Shown here in pieces: positions 50,898-59,849 of a stretch of DNA of 64,000 nt. Each line of letters starts with the position of its first letter. The stretch's first letter is position 1. The position numbers and the translations under genes are program-made. Source of the stretch: Streptomyces sp. NBC_00659 (GTDB lineage Bacteria > Actinomycetota > Actinomycetes > Streptomycetales > Streptomycetaceae); assembly GCF_036226925.1 (NCBI RefSeq), contig NZ_CP109031.1:1240001-1304000 (forward strand), given 5' to 3'. The notes under the pieces are model-generated. The model was not told the DNA's origin. It saw only the letters and a list, made by a program, of their open reading frames with translations, and searched no databases.

Positions 50898-51964
50898 TGA
50901 GCACGGCCGGGCCGACGGCGACCGCGCCGCCGGCTCCCGGCCCTCGCACGGCCGGCGGGCGGACCGCGCGGCGCCCCCTGGCGCTGCGGCTGCTCGCCCG
51001 GCCCGAGGTCGGGGTGTTCCTCGGCGCCGCCGCCGTGTTCGTCTTCTTCCTGATCGCGGCGCCGTCGGTGCGCTCCGGCGGTTCCATGGCGACCGTGCTC
51101 TACCAGTCGTCGACGATCGGCCTCATGGCCCTGCCCGTGGCCCTGCTGATGATCGGCGGCGAGTTCGACCTGTCCGCCGGCGTCGCGGTGATCACCTCGG
51201 CGCTGACGGCGAGCATGCTCAGCTACCAGCTCACCATGAACGTGTGGGCGGGTGTCGTGGTGGCACTCGTCCTCTCGCTCGCGATCGGGGCGTTCAACGG
51301 CTGGATGATGGTCCGCACCGGGCTGCCCAGCTTTCTGGTGACGCTCGGGACCTTCCTGATCCTGCAAGGCGTCAACCTCGCCGTCACCAAACTGGTCACC
51401 GACAACGTCGCCACCGACGACATCAGCGACATGGACGGCTTCGGCCAGGCGAAGAAGATCTTCGCCTCGTCGTTCGGCGTCGGCGGCGTCCAGGTGAAGA
51501 TCACGGTCGTGTGGTGGCTCGTCTTCGCGGCGCTCGCCACCTGGGTGCTGCTGCGCACCAAGTACGGCAACTGGGTCTTCGCGGTCGGCGGCGACCAGGA
51601 CAGCGCCCGCGCGGTCGGCGTACCGGTGACCTTCACCAAGATCACGCTGTTCATGGCGGTCGGCTTCGGCGCCTGGTTCGTCGGCATGCACGAACTGTTC
51701 TCGTTCAACACGGTGCAGTCGGGTGAGGGCGTCGGCCAGGAACTCATCTACATCGCCGCGTCGGTGATCGGCGGCTGTCTGCTCACCGGCGGCTACGGCT
51801 CCGCGATCGGCCCGGTCTTCGGCGCCTTCATGTTCGGCATGGTGAACCAGGGCATCGTCTACGCCGGCTGGAACCCCGACTGGTTCAAGGCCTTCCTCGG
51901 CGTGATGCTGCTCGGCGCCACGCTCGTCAATCTGTGGGTCCGCCGCACGGCGACCCGGAGGTGA
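50897..51964 (+). CDS. Ribose-type ABC transporter permease
   Basis: A 355-residue CUT2 permease (RbsC-like) with eight to ten hydrophobic segments after a ~30-residue Pro/Arg-rich cytoplasmic N-terminus. Signatures are [20 protein letters not shown] near residue 95, [17 protein letters not shown] near residue 145 and the EAA-like [20 protein letters not shown] near residue 230. The ATG at 50897 overlaps the preceding stop, and the next gene starts nine bases after its own. The substrate cannot be fixed from sequence. Confidence 0.88.
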   Translation: MSTAGPTATAPPAPGPRTAGGRTARRPLALRLLARPEVGVFLGAAAVFVFFLIAAPSVRSGGSMATVLYQSSTIGLMALPVALLMIGGEFDLSAGVAVITSALTASMLSYQLTMNVWAGVVVALVLSLAIGAFNGWMMVRTGLPSFLVTLGTFLILQGVNLAVTKLVTDNVATDDISDMDGFGQAKKIFASSFGVGGVQVKITVVWWLVFAALATWVLLRTKYGNWVFAVGGDQDSARAVGVPVTFTKITLFMAVGFGAWFVGMHELFSFNTVQSGEGVGQELIYIAASVIGGCLLTGGYGSAIGPVFGAFMFGMVNQGIVYAGWNPDWFKAFLGVMLLGATLVNLWVRRTATRR

Positions 51965-51972
51965 ACCGACCC

Positions 51973-52884
51973 ATGGCAGACAACGGATCCGCAGCCGCGG
52001 GCGCCCGCCCGGGCACCCCGTCCGGGGACGGCGGTGCCGCGATCGTCGAACTGCGCGGCGCGGGAAAGTCGTACGGCAACATCCGCGCTCTCCACGGCGT
52101 GTCCCTCACCGTCCGTCCCGGCCGGGTGACCTGCGTCCTCGGCGACAACGGCGCCGGGAAATCCACCCTCATCAAGATCATCTCGGGGCTGCACCAGCAC
52201 AGCGAGGGCGAGTTCCTCGTGGACGGCACGGCTGTACGCTTCACCACCCCGCGCGAGGCCCTCGTCAAGGGCATCGCCACCGTCTACCAGGACCTCGCGA
52301 CGGTGCCGCTGATGCCGGTGTGGCGGAACTTCTTCCTCGGCTCCGAGCTGACCAAGGGCCCCTGGCCCGTACGCCGGCTCGACATCGTCCGGATGAAGCG
52401 AACCGCCGACGAGGAACTGCGCAACATGGGCATCGTCCTCGACGACCTCGACCGGCCGATCGGCACGCTGTCCGGCGGGCAGCGCCAGTCCGTGGCCATC
52501 GCCCGCGCGGTGTACTTCGGCGCCCGCGTCCTCATCCTCGACGAACCGACCGCCGCGCTCGGCGTCAAACAGTCCGGTGTCGTGCTCAAGTACATCGCCG
52601 CCGCCCGCGACCGCGGCCTCGGCGTCATCTTCATCACCCACAACCCGCACCACGCGTACATGGTCGGCGACCACTTCAGCGTGCTGCGGCTGGGCACGCT
52701 CGAACTCAGCGCCGACCGCGGGGAGGTCGGCCTGGAGGAGCTCACCGACCATATGGCGGGCGGCGCCGAACTGGCCGCGCTCAAGCACGAGTTGGCTCAG
52801 GTTCGGGGGGTCGACGTACAGCGGCTCCCGGAGGCGGAGGACCTCGGGGCGCCCGCACCGGCCATCCCCGAGGAGGCGCCCTGA
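51973..52884 (+). CDS. Ribose-type ABC transporter ATP-binding protein (single ABC domain)
   Basis: A 303-residue ATPase with Walker [10 protein letters not shown] near residue 61, signature [18 protein letters not shown] near residue 158 and Walker [15 protein letters not shown] near residue 180, followed by [16 protein letters not shown]. Classical RbsA proteins have two such domains in ~500 residues; this has one, so it would act as a homodimer. A 50-residue C-terminal tail is unusual. The ATG at 51973 is used; GGAGG lies 11 bases upstream at the end of the permease gene. Confidence 0.85.
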   Translation: MADNGSAAAGARPGTPSGDGGAAIVELRGAGKSYGNIRALHGVSLTVRPGRVTCVLGDNGAGKSTLIKIISGLHQHSEGEFLVDGTAVRFTTPREALVKGIATVYQDLATVPLMPVWRNFFLGSELTKGPWPVRRLDIVRMKRTADEELRNMGIVLDDLDRPIGTLSGGQRQSVAIARAVYFGARVLILDEPTAALGVKQSGVVLKYIAAARDRGLGVIFITHNPHHAYMVGDHFSVLRLGTLELSADRGEVGLEELTDHMAGGAELAALKHELAQVRGVDVQRLPEAEDLGAPAPAIPEEAP

Positions 52885-53124
52885 CACTCCCCCGTCCGGC
52901 CCGCGTCCGACGCGTCAACGGACCACCGGCCGAGGACGGACGACCGGAACACGGCCCGGCCGCTCGTGCCGGCTCGTCGGCTCGGCCGGGCCGGCCAGTC
53001 GGCGGGCGTGCGGCGCCGGACCTCGCTGGAGGCCGTCGGCCCAGGGCAGCGGGACTTCGGCCCTGTGATCACTCCGCTGGAGGGGTGCCGGTCACAGGGA
53101 TGGAGGAACGGTTACGCTGAGATC

Positions 53125-53697
53125 ATGCCGTCCACACGTCGTACCGCGCGCCAGACCGACCTGCTCGAGCGGCTGGTCGCGTTGCTGGTGGCGGAGGGCT
53201 TCGCGGCGTTCACGCTCGACGAGCTGACCGACCGGCTGCACTGCTCGAAGACGACGCTGTACCAACTCGCGGGAAGCAAGCAGGAGTTGGTAAGGGAAGC
53301 GGTGAAACACTACTTCCGGGAGGCCGCCCAGGCCGTCGAGAAGCAGGTGGCCGACACCTCCGCGCCCTCCGAACGCGTGGTGGCCTACCTGAACGCGGTC
53401 GCCGAGCAGCTGCGGCCGCTCTCCCGGCAGTTCCTCGACGACATGGCCCAGTTCGAGCCGGCCCGCGAGGTGTACGAGGCCAATACGCGCCTCGCCGCGG
53501 GAAGGGTCCGGCAGTTGATCGCGGACGGCGTGGCCGCCGGGGCGTTCCGTGACGTCCATGCCGCGTTCGTGGGCGAGGTCGTGGCCGCGACCATGCAGGA
53601 GATCCAGCGCGGCGAGGTCGCCGCGCGCACCGGACTGAACGACGCCGAGGCCTACGCCGAACTGGCCTCGCTCATCGTGCACGCCGTCTCACCCTGA
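53125..53697 (+). CDS. TetR-family transcriptional regulator
   Basis: A 190-residue TetR protein. The HTH is FAAFTLDELTDRLHCSKTTLY at residues ~27-47, followed by a helical ligand domain (SRQFLDDMAQFEPAREVYEA near residue 100). It starts at the ATG at 53125, normal for the family. The 240-base region before it, after the ATPase gene, shows no gene. It precedes an acyl-CoA dehydrogenase gene on the same strand, and an operator-like palindrome lies before that gene, so local control of acyl-CoA metabolism is plausible. Confidence 0.85.
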   Translation: MPSTRRTARQTDLLERLVALLVAEGFAAFTLDELTDRLHCSKTTLYQLAGSKQELVREAVKHYFREAAQAVEKQVADTSAPSERVVAYLNAVAEQLRPLSRQFLDDMAQFEPAREVYEANTRLAAGRVRQLIADGVAAGAFRDVHAAFVGEVVAATMQEIQRGEVAARTGLNDAEAYAELASLIVHAVSP

Positions 53698-53999
53698 CGC
53701 CGCCCGTCCCTGACGCCGTCCACCTCTGACGCCGTCCACCCCGACATCCCCGTCGAGCGGCATGGACCGGCGCCGCGAGAGCCACCCACACCCCGAGGCG
53801 ACGGCCCGCGCGTCCGCGCCCCCACAGCCGCCGGCACCGCGGCACCCCGTCTCCGAGCCCACGCCCGCCCCTGCCTCACGGAGCCGGCCGGCCACGGCCC
53901 GACCCACCGCGTACAGGACATCACGCCCACAGGGTCCACCGTCCAGTCACCGCAGGAGTGAATCCATCGACGGTCCACATGGCCCGGCGGTACCAAAAA

Positions 54000-54015
54000 C
54001 GATACTGTTGTATCG
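54000..54015. promoter_or_regulatory. TetR-type palindrome upstream of the acyl-CoA dehydrogenase
   Basis: CGATAC-TGTT-GTATCG is a perfect inverted repeat with six-base arms, 49 bases before the dehydrogenase ATG. A related half-site (CGTATCAATATCG) follows at 54020-54032 and may overlap the promoter. It is the likely site of the TetR protein encoded just upstream. The rest of the 368-base gap (53698-54064) is Pro/Arg/Ser-biased in every frame and holds no recognisable gene. Confidence 0.65.
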
Positions 54016-54064
54016 CCTGGCGTATCAATATCGTCCGGCGAACCGCCACCACCGAGGACATGCC

Positions 54065-55246
54065 ATGCCCGCGACCCGCACCCTCCCCACGCCGGAAGCC
54101 GTCGACCTGATCGCTCTGACCCGCGAGCTCGCCGAGAAGGAGCTCGCCCCGCGCGTCGCCGAGGCCGAGGCCGAGGGACGCTTCCCCCGCGAGGTCTTCC
54201 GCACGCTCGGACGGGCCGGGCTGCTCAGCCTGCCCTACCCCGAGGCGTTCGGCGGGGGCGAGCAGCCCTACGAGGTCTACCTCCAGGCGCTGGAGGAGAT
54301 CGCCGCCGTGTGGGCGAGCGTGGGGGTGGGCGTCTCGGTACACGCGCTGTCCTGCTTCGCCCTCGCCGAGTTCGGCACCGAGGACCAGAAGAAGGAGTGG
54401 CTCCCGGACATGCTCGGCGGCGAGCTGCTCGGCGCCTACTGTCTGTCCGAGGCCCATGCCGGTTCCGACCCGGGCGCGATGCGCACGCGGGCGGTACGGG
54501 ACGGCGACGACTACGTACTCAACGGCGCGAAGGCCTGGACCACCCACGGTGGGTACGCGGACTTCTACACGGTCATGGCCCGTACGTCCGACGAGGGCTC
54601 GCACGCCATCTCCTGCTTCCTCGTCCCGGCCGACACACCCGGCGTGGTGGCCGACCCCCCGGAGCAGAAGATGGGCCTGACCGGGTCCGCCACCGCCACC
54701 GTGCGCCTGGAGAACGTGCGCGTCCCCGCGAGCCGCCGGATCGGCGAGGAGGGCGCGGGGCTCAGGATCGCGTTCGCCGGACTGAACTGCGGACGGCTCG
54801 GTATCGCATCCGTCGCCACGGGCCTCGCCCAGGGGGCGCTGGACCACGCGCTGCGCTACTCCCGGGAGCGGGAGACGTTCGGCCGACCCATCATCGAGCA
54901 CCAGGGACTGGCCTTCGTCCTCGCCGACATGGCAGCGGCGGTGCAGGTCTCCCGCGCCACCACGCTCGCCGCCGCCCGACTCAAGGACGAGGGACTTCCG
55001 TTCCAGTCCGAGGCGTCGATCGCCAAGCTGATCTCCACCGACAACGCCATGAAGGTCACCACCGACGCGGTCCAGGTGCTGGGCGGCGCCGGCTACACCC
55101 GTGACTTCCCGGTCGAGCGTTACATGCGCGAGGCCAAGGTCATGCAGATCTTCGAGGGCACCAACCAGATCCAGCGCCTGATCATCGGCCGCGGCCTGAA
55201 GGAGAGCGACCGCGGCAGCCTCCGGGTGCGCGGCGCGGGGAAGTAG
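54065..55246 (+). CDS. Acyl-CoA dehydrogenase
   Basis: A 393-residue acyl-CoA dehydrogenase with the complete classical pattern: LLSLPYPEAFGGGEQPYEVY near residue 55, the substrate/FAD block AYCLSEAHAGSDPGAMRTRA near residue 125, AWTTHGGYADFYTVMART near residue 155, RETFGRPIIEHQGLAFVLAD near residue 270 and the catalytic glutamate in VMQIFEGTNQIQRLIIGRGL near residue 360. The ATG at 54065 follows GAGGA at seven bases. It is the short-/branched-chain type by length and motif. No thioesterase, hydratase or ligase neighbours indicate a pathway. Confidence 0.9.
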   Translation: MPATRTLPTPEAVDLIALTRELAEKELAPRVAEAEAEGRFPREVFRTLGRAGLLSLPYPEAFGGGEQPYEVYLQALEEIAAVWASVGVGVSVHALSCFALAEFGTEDQKKEWLPDMLGGELLGAYCLSEAHAGSDPGAMRTRAVRDGDDYVLNGAKAWTTHGGYADFYTVMARTSDEGSHAISCFLVPADTPGVVADPPEQKMGLTGSATATVRLENVRVPASRRIGEEGAGLRIAFAGLNCGRLGIASVATGLAQGALDHALRYSRERETFGRPIIEHQGLAFVLADMAAAVQVSRATTLAAARLKDEGLPFQSEASIAKLISTDNAMKVTTDAVQVLGGAGYTRDFPVERYMREAKVMQIFEGTNQIQRLIIGRGLKESDRGSLRVRGAGK

Positions 55247-55301
55247 GGTCCTGCCTCCCCGGTGACCGGGTAGCCGCCGGCACTCGGTGACCGGGGAGCG
55301 G

Positions 55302-56087
55302 TCATGCCGATGGTCTGCGGCCTTCCAGGGACGCGGCTCTGGCGGCGGGCGGAACCCAGTCGCGGCGCCGGTGCCGACAACGTGACTGCGGGTCGTCGGA
55401 GATCTCGGCGACCACTGCGGAGATCCGCTGCCGCAGATGGTCGGGCAGCGGATCGCCGGTGACTGCCGCGACCAACTCCTCGGCGATGAGGCGAAGTTTG
55501 GTGTTGCCTCGCTGGGACACCTCGACGAGGACACCCCAGGCCTCTTCGTCGCTCAGGCCGAACGAGGCCATCAGGACTCCGCGGGCGAGGTCGATGACCG
55601 GCCTGCTCCGCATCGCCCGTCTCAGGTCGATGACCTCGGCGCGCAGGTCCTTCTCGTACTTCCCGTCCAGGTGCGGACCGGCACCGTTCGAGGGCGCGAA
55701 CAGAGATGCCGTGCCGGTGAGCATGAGCAGCCGTTCGACCGCGTGTCCAGCCGCGCCGATATGGACCGTCTTGCCCTGGGCGAGAGCAAGGCTCCGGAGG
55801 CGCAACAGGACCCGGAGGCCGGAACAGTCGCAGAAGTCGACCCGCGCGAGGTCGAGATCCAGTCCCTGGCGCGCCTGGGCCAGGGCGGCGCACAGGCTGT
55901 GTTGCAGCGGTTGCGCGGTATCGATGTCGATCTCACCGGCGACGACGACGAGCGTCCGTGAGCCGGCGGGATACGCGGCGGTCTCGAGGAAGGGCGACGC
56001 GCCTCCCACCCTGGCGCCGCAGGCCAGTGCACCGTGGGCGGCTTCGTCCCCGCTTCCCTCAGGGGGAGAGAGCGGATGTTCTCGCAT
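55302..56087 (-). CDS. STAS-ANTAR two-domain regulator
   Basis: A 261-residue protein. A STAS (anti-sigma antagonist-like) domain spans residues ~45-130 with LVVVAGEIDIDTAQPLQHSL and LDLARVDFCDCSGLRVLLRL, where the Ser/Cys in DCSGLR is the phosphorylation-type position. An ANTAR RNA-binding domain follows (RSRPVIDLARGVLMASFGLS, then EEAWGVLVEVSQRGNTKLRL, residues ~160-205). ANTAR proteins bind tandem hairpins in mRNA leaders to prevent termination. Combination with STAS suggests stress-linked antitermination. The ATG at 56087 is chosen; an upstream GTG is possible. It is divergent from a small HTH regulator. Confidence 0.82.
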   Translation of the reverse strand: MREHPLSPPEGSGDEAAHGALACGARVGGASPFLETAAYPAGSRTLVVVAGEIDIDTAQPLQHSLCAALAQARQGLDLDLARVDFCDCSGLRVLLRLRSLALAQGKTVHIGAAGHAVERLLMLTGTASLFAPSNGAGPHLDGKYEKDLRAEVIDLRRAMRSRPVIDLARGVLMASFGLSDEEAWGVLVEVSQRGNTKLRLIAEELVAAVTGDPLPDHLRQRISAVVAEISDDPQSRCRHRRRDWVPPAARAASLEGRRPSA

Positions 56088-56186
56088 GGCATACAGGTTC
56101 ACCCCCGACCCGGTTACACGCCAAGAGATACATGAACTCTCTTTCACCCTTTTGAATGCGTGAATGAAGAGGCATACTCTGGGGGA

Positions 56187-56582
56187 ATGACTGAGGTACC
56201 CGAGGGACACAGCGGCTGGACGTTTCTGACCAACCACGCACGAGTCCTCGCCGCGATCGCCTCCGGGGCGCAAGGCACGCGTATCCGCGACATCGCCGCA
56301 CGGTGTCGGCTCACGGAGCGGGCAGTCCAGAAGATCATTGCCGATCTGGAACAGGACGGCTATCTGGACCACACCCGGCAAGGGCGCACGAACCTTTACC
56401 ACATCCAGCCCGGAACCAGCCTTCGGCACCCGGCCGACTCGGGCCTGACGGTGGCCGACCTCCTGGCGGCTCTCGACCAGCACGAGAGCCGCCCCGAAGC
56501 CCCGCTCGGGCAACGTACGGAGCCGTCCGCGTCCGATCACTCCGATGTGTTCACTCGCGACGACAGCACAGCGGCCTCGTAA
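56187..56582 (+). CDS. Small winged-helix regulator (MarR-like)
   Basis: A 131-residue protein beginning MTEVPEGHSGWTFLTNHARV with a winged HTH (IRDIAARCRLTERAVQKIIAD, residues ~34-54, and the wing GYLDHTRQGRTNLYHI). The C-terminal third is acidic and low in structure. No Shine-Dalgarno precedes the ATG at 56187. CATACT at 56173-56178 would place transcription start at or near the ATG, so the mRNA is probably leaderless. A GTG at 56160 is the alternative start. It is divergent from the STAS-ANTAR gene across 99 bases. Confidence 0.75.
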   Translation: MTEVPEGHSGWTFLTNHARVLAAIASGAQGTRIRDIAARCRLTERAVQKIIADLEQDGYLDHTRQGRTNLYHIQPGTSLRHPADSGLTVADLLAALDQHESRPEAPLGQRTEPSASDHSDVFTRDDSTAAS

Positions 56583-56692
56583 GGTTCCGTGCGGCCCCGG
56601 TCAGCGCCTCGCCCGCCGGAGCACGGTCGCTCCCGGCAGGGCGCCGACCGGTGCGGTGGCGAGGGAGCGAGTACCCCGAACCTGGCTGTCCC

Positions 56693-56841
56693 GGGCCGCT
56701 TCCGTCACTAGCCCTGTCAGCGAAGACGCCGGCCTCCAGGTGGTCGAGGAGGTCGGCGGGGTCTCGGTACACCGCGTGGGCTCCGGCCGACTCCAGGTCC
56801 ACCCGCGGGATGCCGCCGGGCAGGACCGCCAGGGGTGTGAC
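56693..56841 (-). pseudogene. Remnant resembling the C-terminus of a HAD-family hydrolase
   Basis: On the minus strand, immediately after the LLM-oxidoreductase stop, a frame reads LAVLPGGIPRVDLESAGAHA, then VYRDPADLLDHLEAGVFADR. That pattern resembles the final strand and helix of HAD-type phosphatases, in which a 'GAHAVYRDPADLL' helix ends the protein. There is no start codon or upstream coding region, so it would be a truncated remnant. The identification rests on style alone. Confidence 0.3.
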
Positions 56842-57698
56842 CTAGTCCCGCACCGCGGCCTTCATGTCCCAGACCGTGTCGCCTCCGCAGGGAATGGACC
56901 CGGCCACGTCCTCGGGCCGTACGAACTGGGTCGCGCCGGCGAATCCTTCGGGGCCGGGCAGTTCGGCGTTGACCGGCCATCCGCCGCCGAACCAGCGGAA
57001 CTGGTCATGGGCGCGGGCGACGGCCGCGTCCCGGTCCGTGTCGTAACAGATGGGCAGCCGGCCCACCTTGGGCTTGCCGGCACCGCCGTGGCGGTCGAAC
57101 GCGGAGATCAGGTCGGCCTTGGGTTCGGTGGCGATCAGCAAGTCGGCGAGGTGTCCGACGACTTCGCACGAGCGCTCACCGGAGACGGCGACTCCGATCG
57201 GCGGGGGCGTGTCGGGCAGATCCCACAGACGGGCGTTCTCGACGTCGAAGTGGGCACCGTGGTGGTTGACGCTCCCGCCCGCGAAGAGCGAGCGGATGAT
57301 CTCCACGGCCTCTTCGAGCATCTCCAGCCGGACATGTGCGGCCGGCCATCCGCCGCCCACCACATGCTCGTTGAGGTTCTCGCCGGAGCCGAGACCCAGG
57401 CGGAAGCGTCCTGGGAAAGCAGTTGCACAGTGGCGGCCTTCTGGGCGACGACCGCGGGATGGTAACGGGTCGTCGGGCACGTCACGTACGTCATCAGGGG
57501 AATGCGCTCGGTGGCCTGCGCGGCGGCACCGAGGACACTCCACGCGTACGGGGCGTGTCCCTGGGCGGCCAGCCAGGGGAAGTAGTGGTCGAAGGTGACG
57601 GAGAAGCCGAAGCCGGCGCGCTCGGCTCCGGCCGCATGACCGACGAGCTCACGCGGACCGGCCTGTTCCGTCATCATCGTGCACCCGATCTGCACCAT
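56842..57698 (-). pseudogene. LLM-class (probably F420-dependent) oxidoreductase, apparent frameshift
   Basis: The N-terminal third is in one frame (MVQIGCTMMTEQAGPRELVG, then TERIPLMTYVTCPTTRYHPA and AQKAATVQLLS), and the rest is in another (GRFRLGLGSGENLNEHVVGG to VWDMKAAVRD). The junction is at 57411-57416, where LLS should be followed directly by xGRFRLGLG; two bases are present in place of three. The total length is 3n+2, as for one lost base. The intact protein would be ~285 residues, within family range. The start at 57698 follows GGAGAG. It is a real mutation or a sequencing error. Confidence 0.75.
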
Positions 57699-57851
57699 GC
57701 CGCTCTCCTCCTCGTGGCGGGCGCCGCCGGGGTGGGCCGGAAATCCCCCTGCCCGGTCGGCGGCGGAACCCACCTGGCCGCACCGCGCGCTCCTGGGCCT
57801 CGCCGACGCTGCCGCTTTGTCGCTCTATCGCTTCGTCCGGAGTCGCAGGTC

Positions 57852-58196
57852 CTATCGCTTCGTCCGGAGCCGAAGGTCGACCTCCTTCTCCTGGTCTCCC
57901 GGCGCCGTGCCCTGTTCCTCGACGGCGAACGAACCGCTCAGTGCTTCACGCAGCCGGTCCACGGCGACGTAGCCGCCCTGCAAGGTGGCGCTGACCGACC
58001 CCTCCAGAGGGGTGGGACCTGTCGGGATGCGCTCCTCGGTCGGATCGAAGTCCGCGCTCCACACGGGAGGACGGTCGCCCGGCTGCTCGTGAGGAACGTC
58101 GGCGGCGGGCCGGTCGGTCGGGAACGCCGTCCGCAGGACGCCGAACACGGTCGCGACGTCCTCCTTGGACACTCCGGTGAGGGACACGGTGACCAT
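57852..58196 (-). CDS. Conserved-looking hypothetical protein
   Basis: A 114-residue protein starting MVTVSLTGVSKEDVATVFGV, with GGAGAG eight bases upstream of the ATG at 58196. It shows a mixed alpha/beta pattern (GVLRTAFPTDRPAADVPH, then ATLQGGYVAVDRLREAL) and an acidic/basic C-terminal tail ending RLRTKR. No Cys, membrane helix or signal peptide is present. I do not recognise the family. It is preceded on the same strand by another small gene. Confidence 0.6.
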   Translation of the reverse strand: MVTVSLTGVSKEDVATVFGVLRTAFPTDRPAADVPHEQPGDRPPVWSADFDPTEERIPTGPTPLEGSVSATLQGGYVAVDRLREALSGSFAVEEQGTAPGDQEKEVDLRLRTKR

Positions 58197-58450
58197 CGGG
58201 TCACTCTCCTTTCCGCTGCGGTACGACGGTGTACTTCGGGTCCTCCGCGGAGGCGATGCCCGCCGCGAAGACCCCGAAGCGGGTGCAGGCCGACCCCGCG
58301 AGCAGCGCGAGCCGGGCCTGCGCGGCGACCGGTCGGCTGCGTCCGCCGGCCAGTGCCGGGCTCGCGGCGCCCTTCCGGACGGCCGGCTCTTGCTACGGTC
58401 AGGGGCCGTCCCAGCCTCACCCGGCCGGGCTCCCACGGCACGCCGGCGCG

Positions 58451-58756
58451 TCAGGCGGACGGTTCGTCGGGCACGGGATGTTCCGGGCGGGCGCTGTCGG
58501 AGTGCGGGGCACCTCTGCGCCCGGTGCCGGCCTCGTCCGTGTCGGGGATCTCCGGGTCCGGGATCTCGCCCCCGGAGCCCCGTGCGCCGGAATCCTCCGC
58601 CTCGGGCCCCTCGCCCTCGGTCCACTGCTTCGGTACGCCGACGGCGTCCCACGGGTCTTCGTCGGGTGTGGCCTGCTGGTCGGGCAGATCCCTCGGTATG
58701 GGCTTCGGTATCGGCCCACCACAGGCTCCAGGGCCATCCGGGTGGCGCTCGTTCAC
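58451..58756 (-). CDS. Small acidic hypothetical protein
   Basis: A 101-residue, Pro/Asp/Glu/Gly-rich frame starting at a GTG at 58756 with GAGGA four bases upstream. The composition suggests a disordered protein; the only denser segment is PDEDPWDAVGVPKQWTEGEG. No domain is recognised. A chance frame in GC-rich DNA cannot be excluded. Confidence 0.4.
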   Translation of the reverse strand: MNERHPDGPGACGGPIPKPIPRDLPDQQATPDEDPWDAVGVPKQWTEGEGPEAEDSGARGSGGEIPDPEIPDTDEAGTGRRGAPHSDSARPEHPVPDEPSA

Positions 58757-58984
58757 GGCGTCCTCACTTCCTCGCGCGGGGCGTGGCGTCAGGCGCAAGT
58801 ACCCCTCTCCCCCACGTTGATGCCGATGACCGCCGGACCGCCCCGGTGCCGGTCAGCCACGAGCCCGATCCGCCCGCGAAGACCGCCATGAAGATCGCGT
58901 GTAGGTCTCCATTCGAGGGGAACTCGGAGCACAGAATCCCACATATAGGCATTAATCGGACACGCCGAGATGTGGAGGTGCCCC

Positions 58985-59656
58985 ATGGGGATGTCCGGCG
59001 AGGTCCCGCTCATCACGCCGCCCGGCGTGTACGCGCCTCAACAGGACACCGAGCTCCTGATGCACGCCTTGTCGCGGGAGCGCGTGGGCCCCTCCACCGA
59101 CGTGCTCGACCTGGGAACCGGCAGCGGGGCCCTTGCCCTGAGGGCCGCGAGACTGGGGGCGCGGGTGACGGCCGTCGACATCGACTGGCGCGCCGTTCTC
59201 ACCACGCGCCTCAACGCGCTCCTCGCACGGCGTCGCGTCATCGTTCGCCACGGCGATCTCACAGCGGCCGTGCACGGACGGACGTACGACCTGGTGGTGA
59301 GCAATCCGCCCTACGTTCCGTCCCCCGCGCTCCGGCTGCCGTCCCGGCCCCCGGAACGCGCCTGGGACGCCGGTCCGGACGGGCGTGTCATCGTGAACCG
59401 CGTCTGTGACGAGGCGCCCGCCGCTCTGCGCCCGGGTGGCGTACTGCTGCTCGTCCACTCCGCCCTCTGCGGGACGCGGCCGACGCTGCGGCGGCTCGCC
59501 CGCGCGGGGTTCGAGGCGGCGGTCACCGACCGCGCCTTCGTCCCCTTCGGCCCCGTGCTGAACTCACGCCGGACTTGGCTGCGGCACCAAAGCCTGGTCA
59601 CCGATGAGAACGACAACCGGGAAGAGCTGGTGGTCATCCGTGCCTGGCAAGCCTGA
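58985..59656 (+). CDS. HemK/PrmC-like N5-glutamine (or small-molecule) methyltransferase
   Basis: A 223-residue class I SAM methyltransferase. The SAM motif is DVLDLGTGSGALALRAARLG near residue 42. The catalytic-type motif YDLVVSNPPYVPSPAL near residue 105, with NPPY, characterises N5-glutamine and adenine-N6 methyltransferases. It lacks the PrmC N-terminal helical domain. ATG at 58985 follows GGAGGT. Its end overlaps the CDGSH gene by 17 bases, and that gene overlaps the iron-redox enzyme gene by four, so the three are made together. Confidence 0.8.
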   Translation: MGMSGEVPLITPPGVYAPQQDTELLMHALSRERVGPSTDVLDLGTGSGALALRAARLGARVTAVDIDWRAVLTTRLNALLARRRVIVRHGDLTAAVHGRTYDLVVSNPPYVPSPALRLPSRPPERAWDAGPDGRVIVNRVCDEAPAALRPGGVLLLVHSALCGTRPTLRRLARAGFEAAVTDRAFVPFGPVLNSRRTWLRHQSLVTDENDNREELVVIRAWQA

Positions 59657-59849
59657 GCGACCGCGCCGCGTCACCGTGGACCGCGAGGGCCCTCTTCTCG
59701 TAGAGGGTCCGGTCGAAGTGGTGCTGGAGGACGGCACGGTCGTGGCTTCCCGCCGTTTCCGGGCGGCGATCTGCACCTGCCGACGCAGCCGGACCTACCC
59801 CTGGTGCGACACCAGTCACCGACGCCGGGCGAGGCGGGAAACGACGTGA
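59640..59849 (+). CDS. CDGSH-type iron-sulfur protein
   Basis: A 69-residue protein with a single CDGSH-like motif, CTCRRSRTYPWCDTSH, near residues 50-65. It has three Cys and one His for a pH-labile 2Fe-2S cluster, with Thr replacing the usual Gly of CDG. A short N-terminal beta region (VTVDREGPLLVEGPVEVVLE) precedes it. The GTG at 59640 lies inside the methyltransferase gene, and the stop overlaps the next GTG (GTGA). It probably transfers electrons or a cluster to the adjacent iron-dependent enzyme. Confidence 0.82.
   Translation: MPGKPERPRRVTVDREGPLLVEGPVEVVLEDGTVVASRRFRAAICTCRRSRTYPWCDTSHRRRARRETT

Noticed and set aside
53762..54064. N-terminal extension of the acyl-CoA dehydrogenase
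   Set aside because: The extra residues are Pro/Arg/Ser-rich, span the operator-like palindrome and lack a ribosome-binding site; the ATG at 54065 has one.
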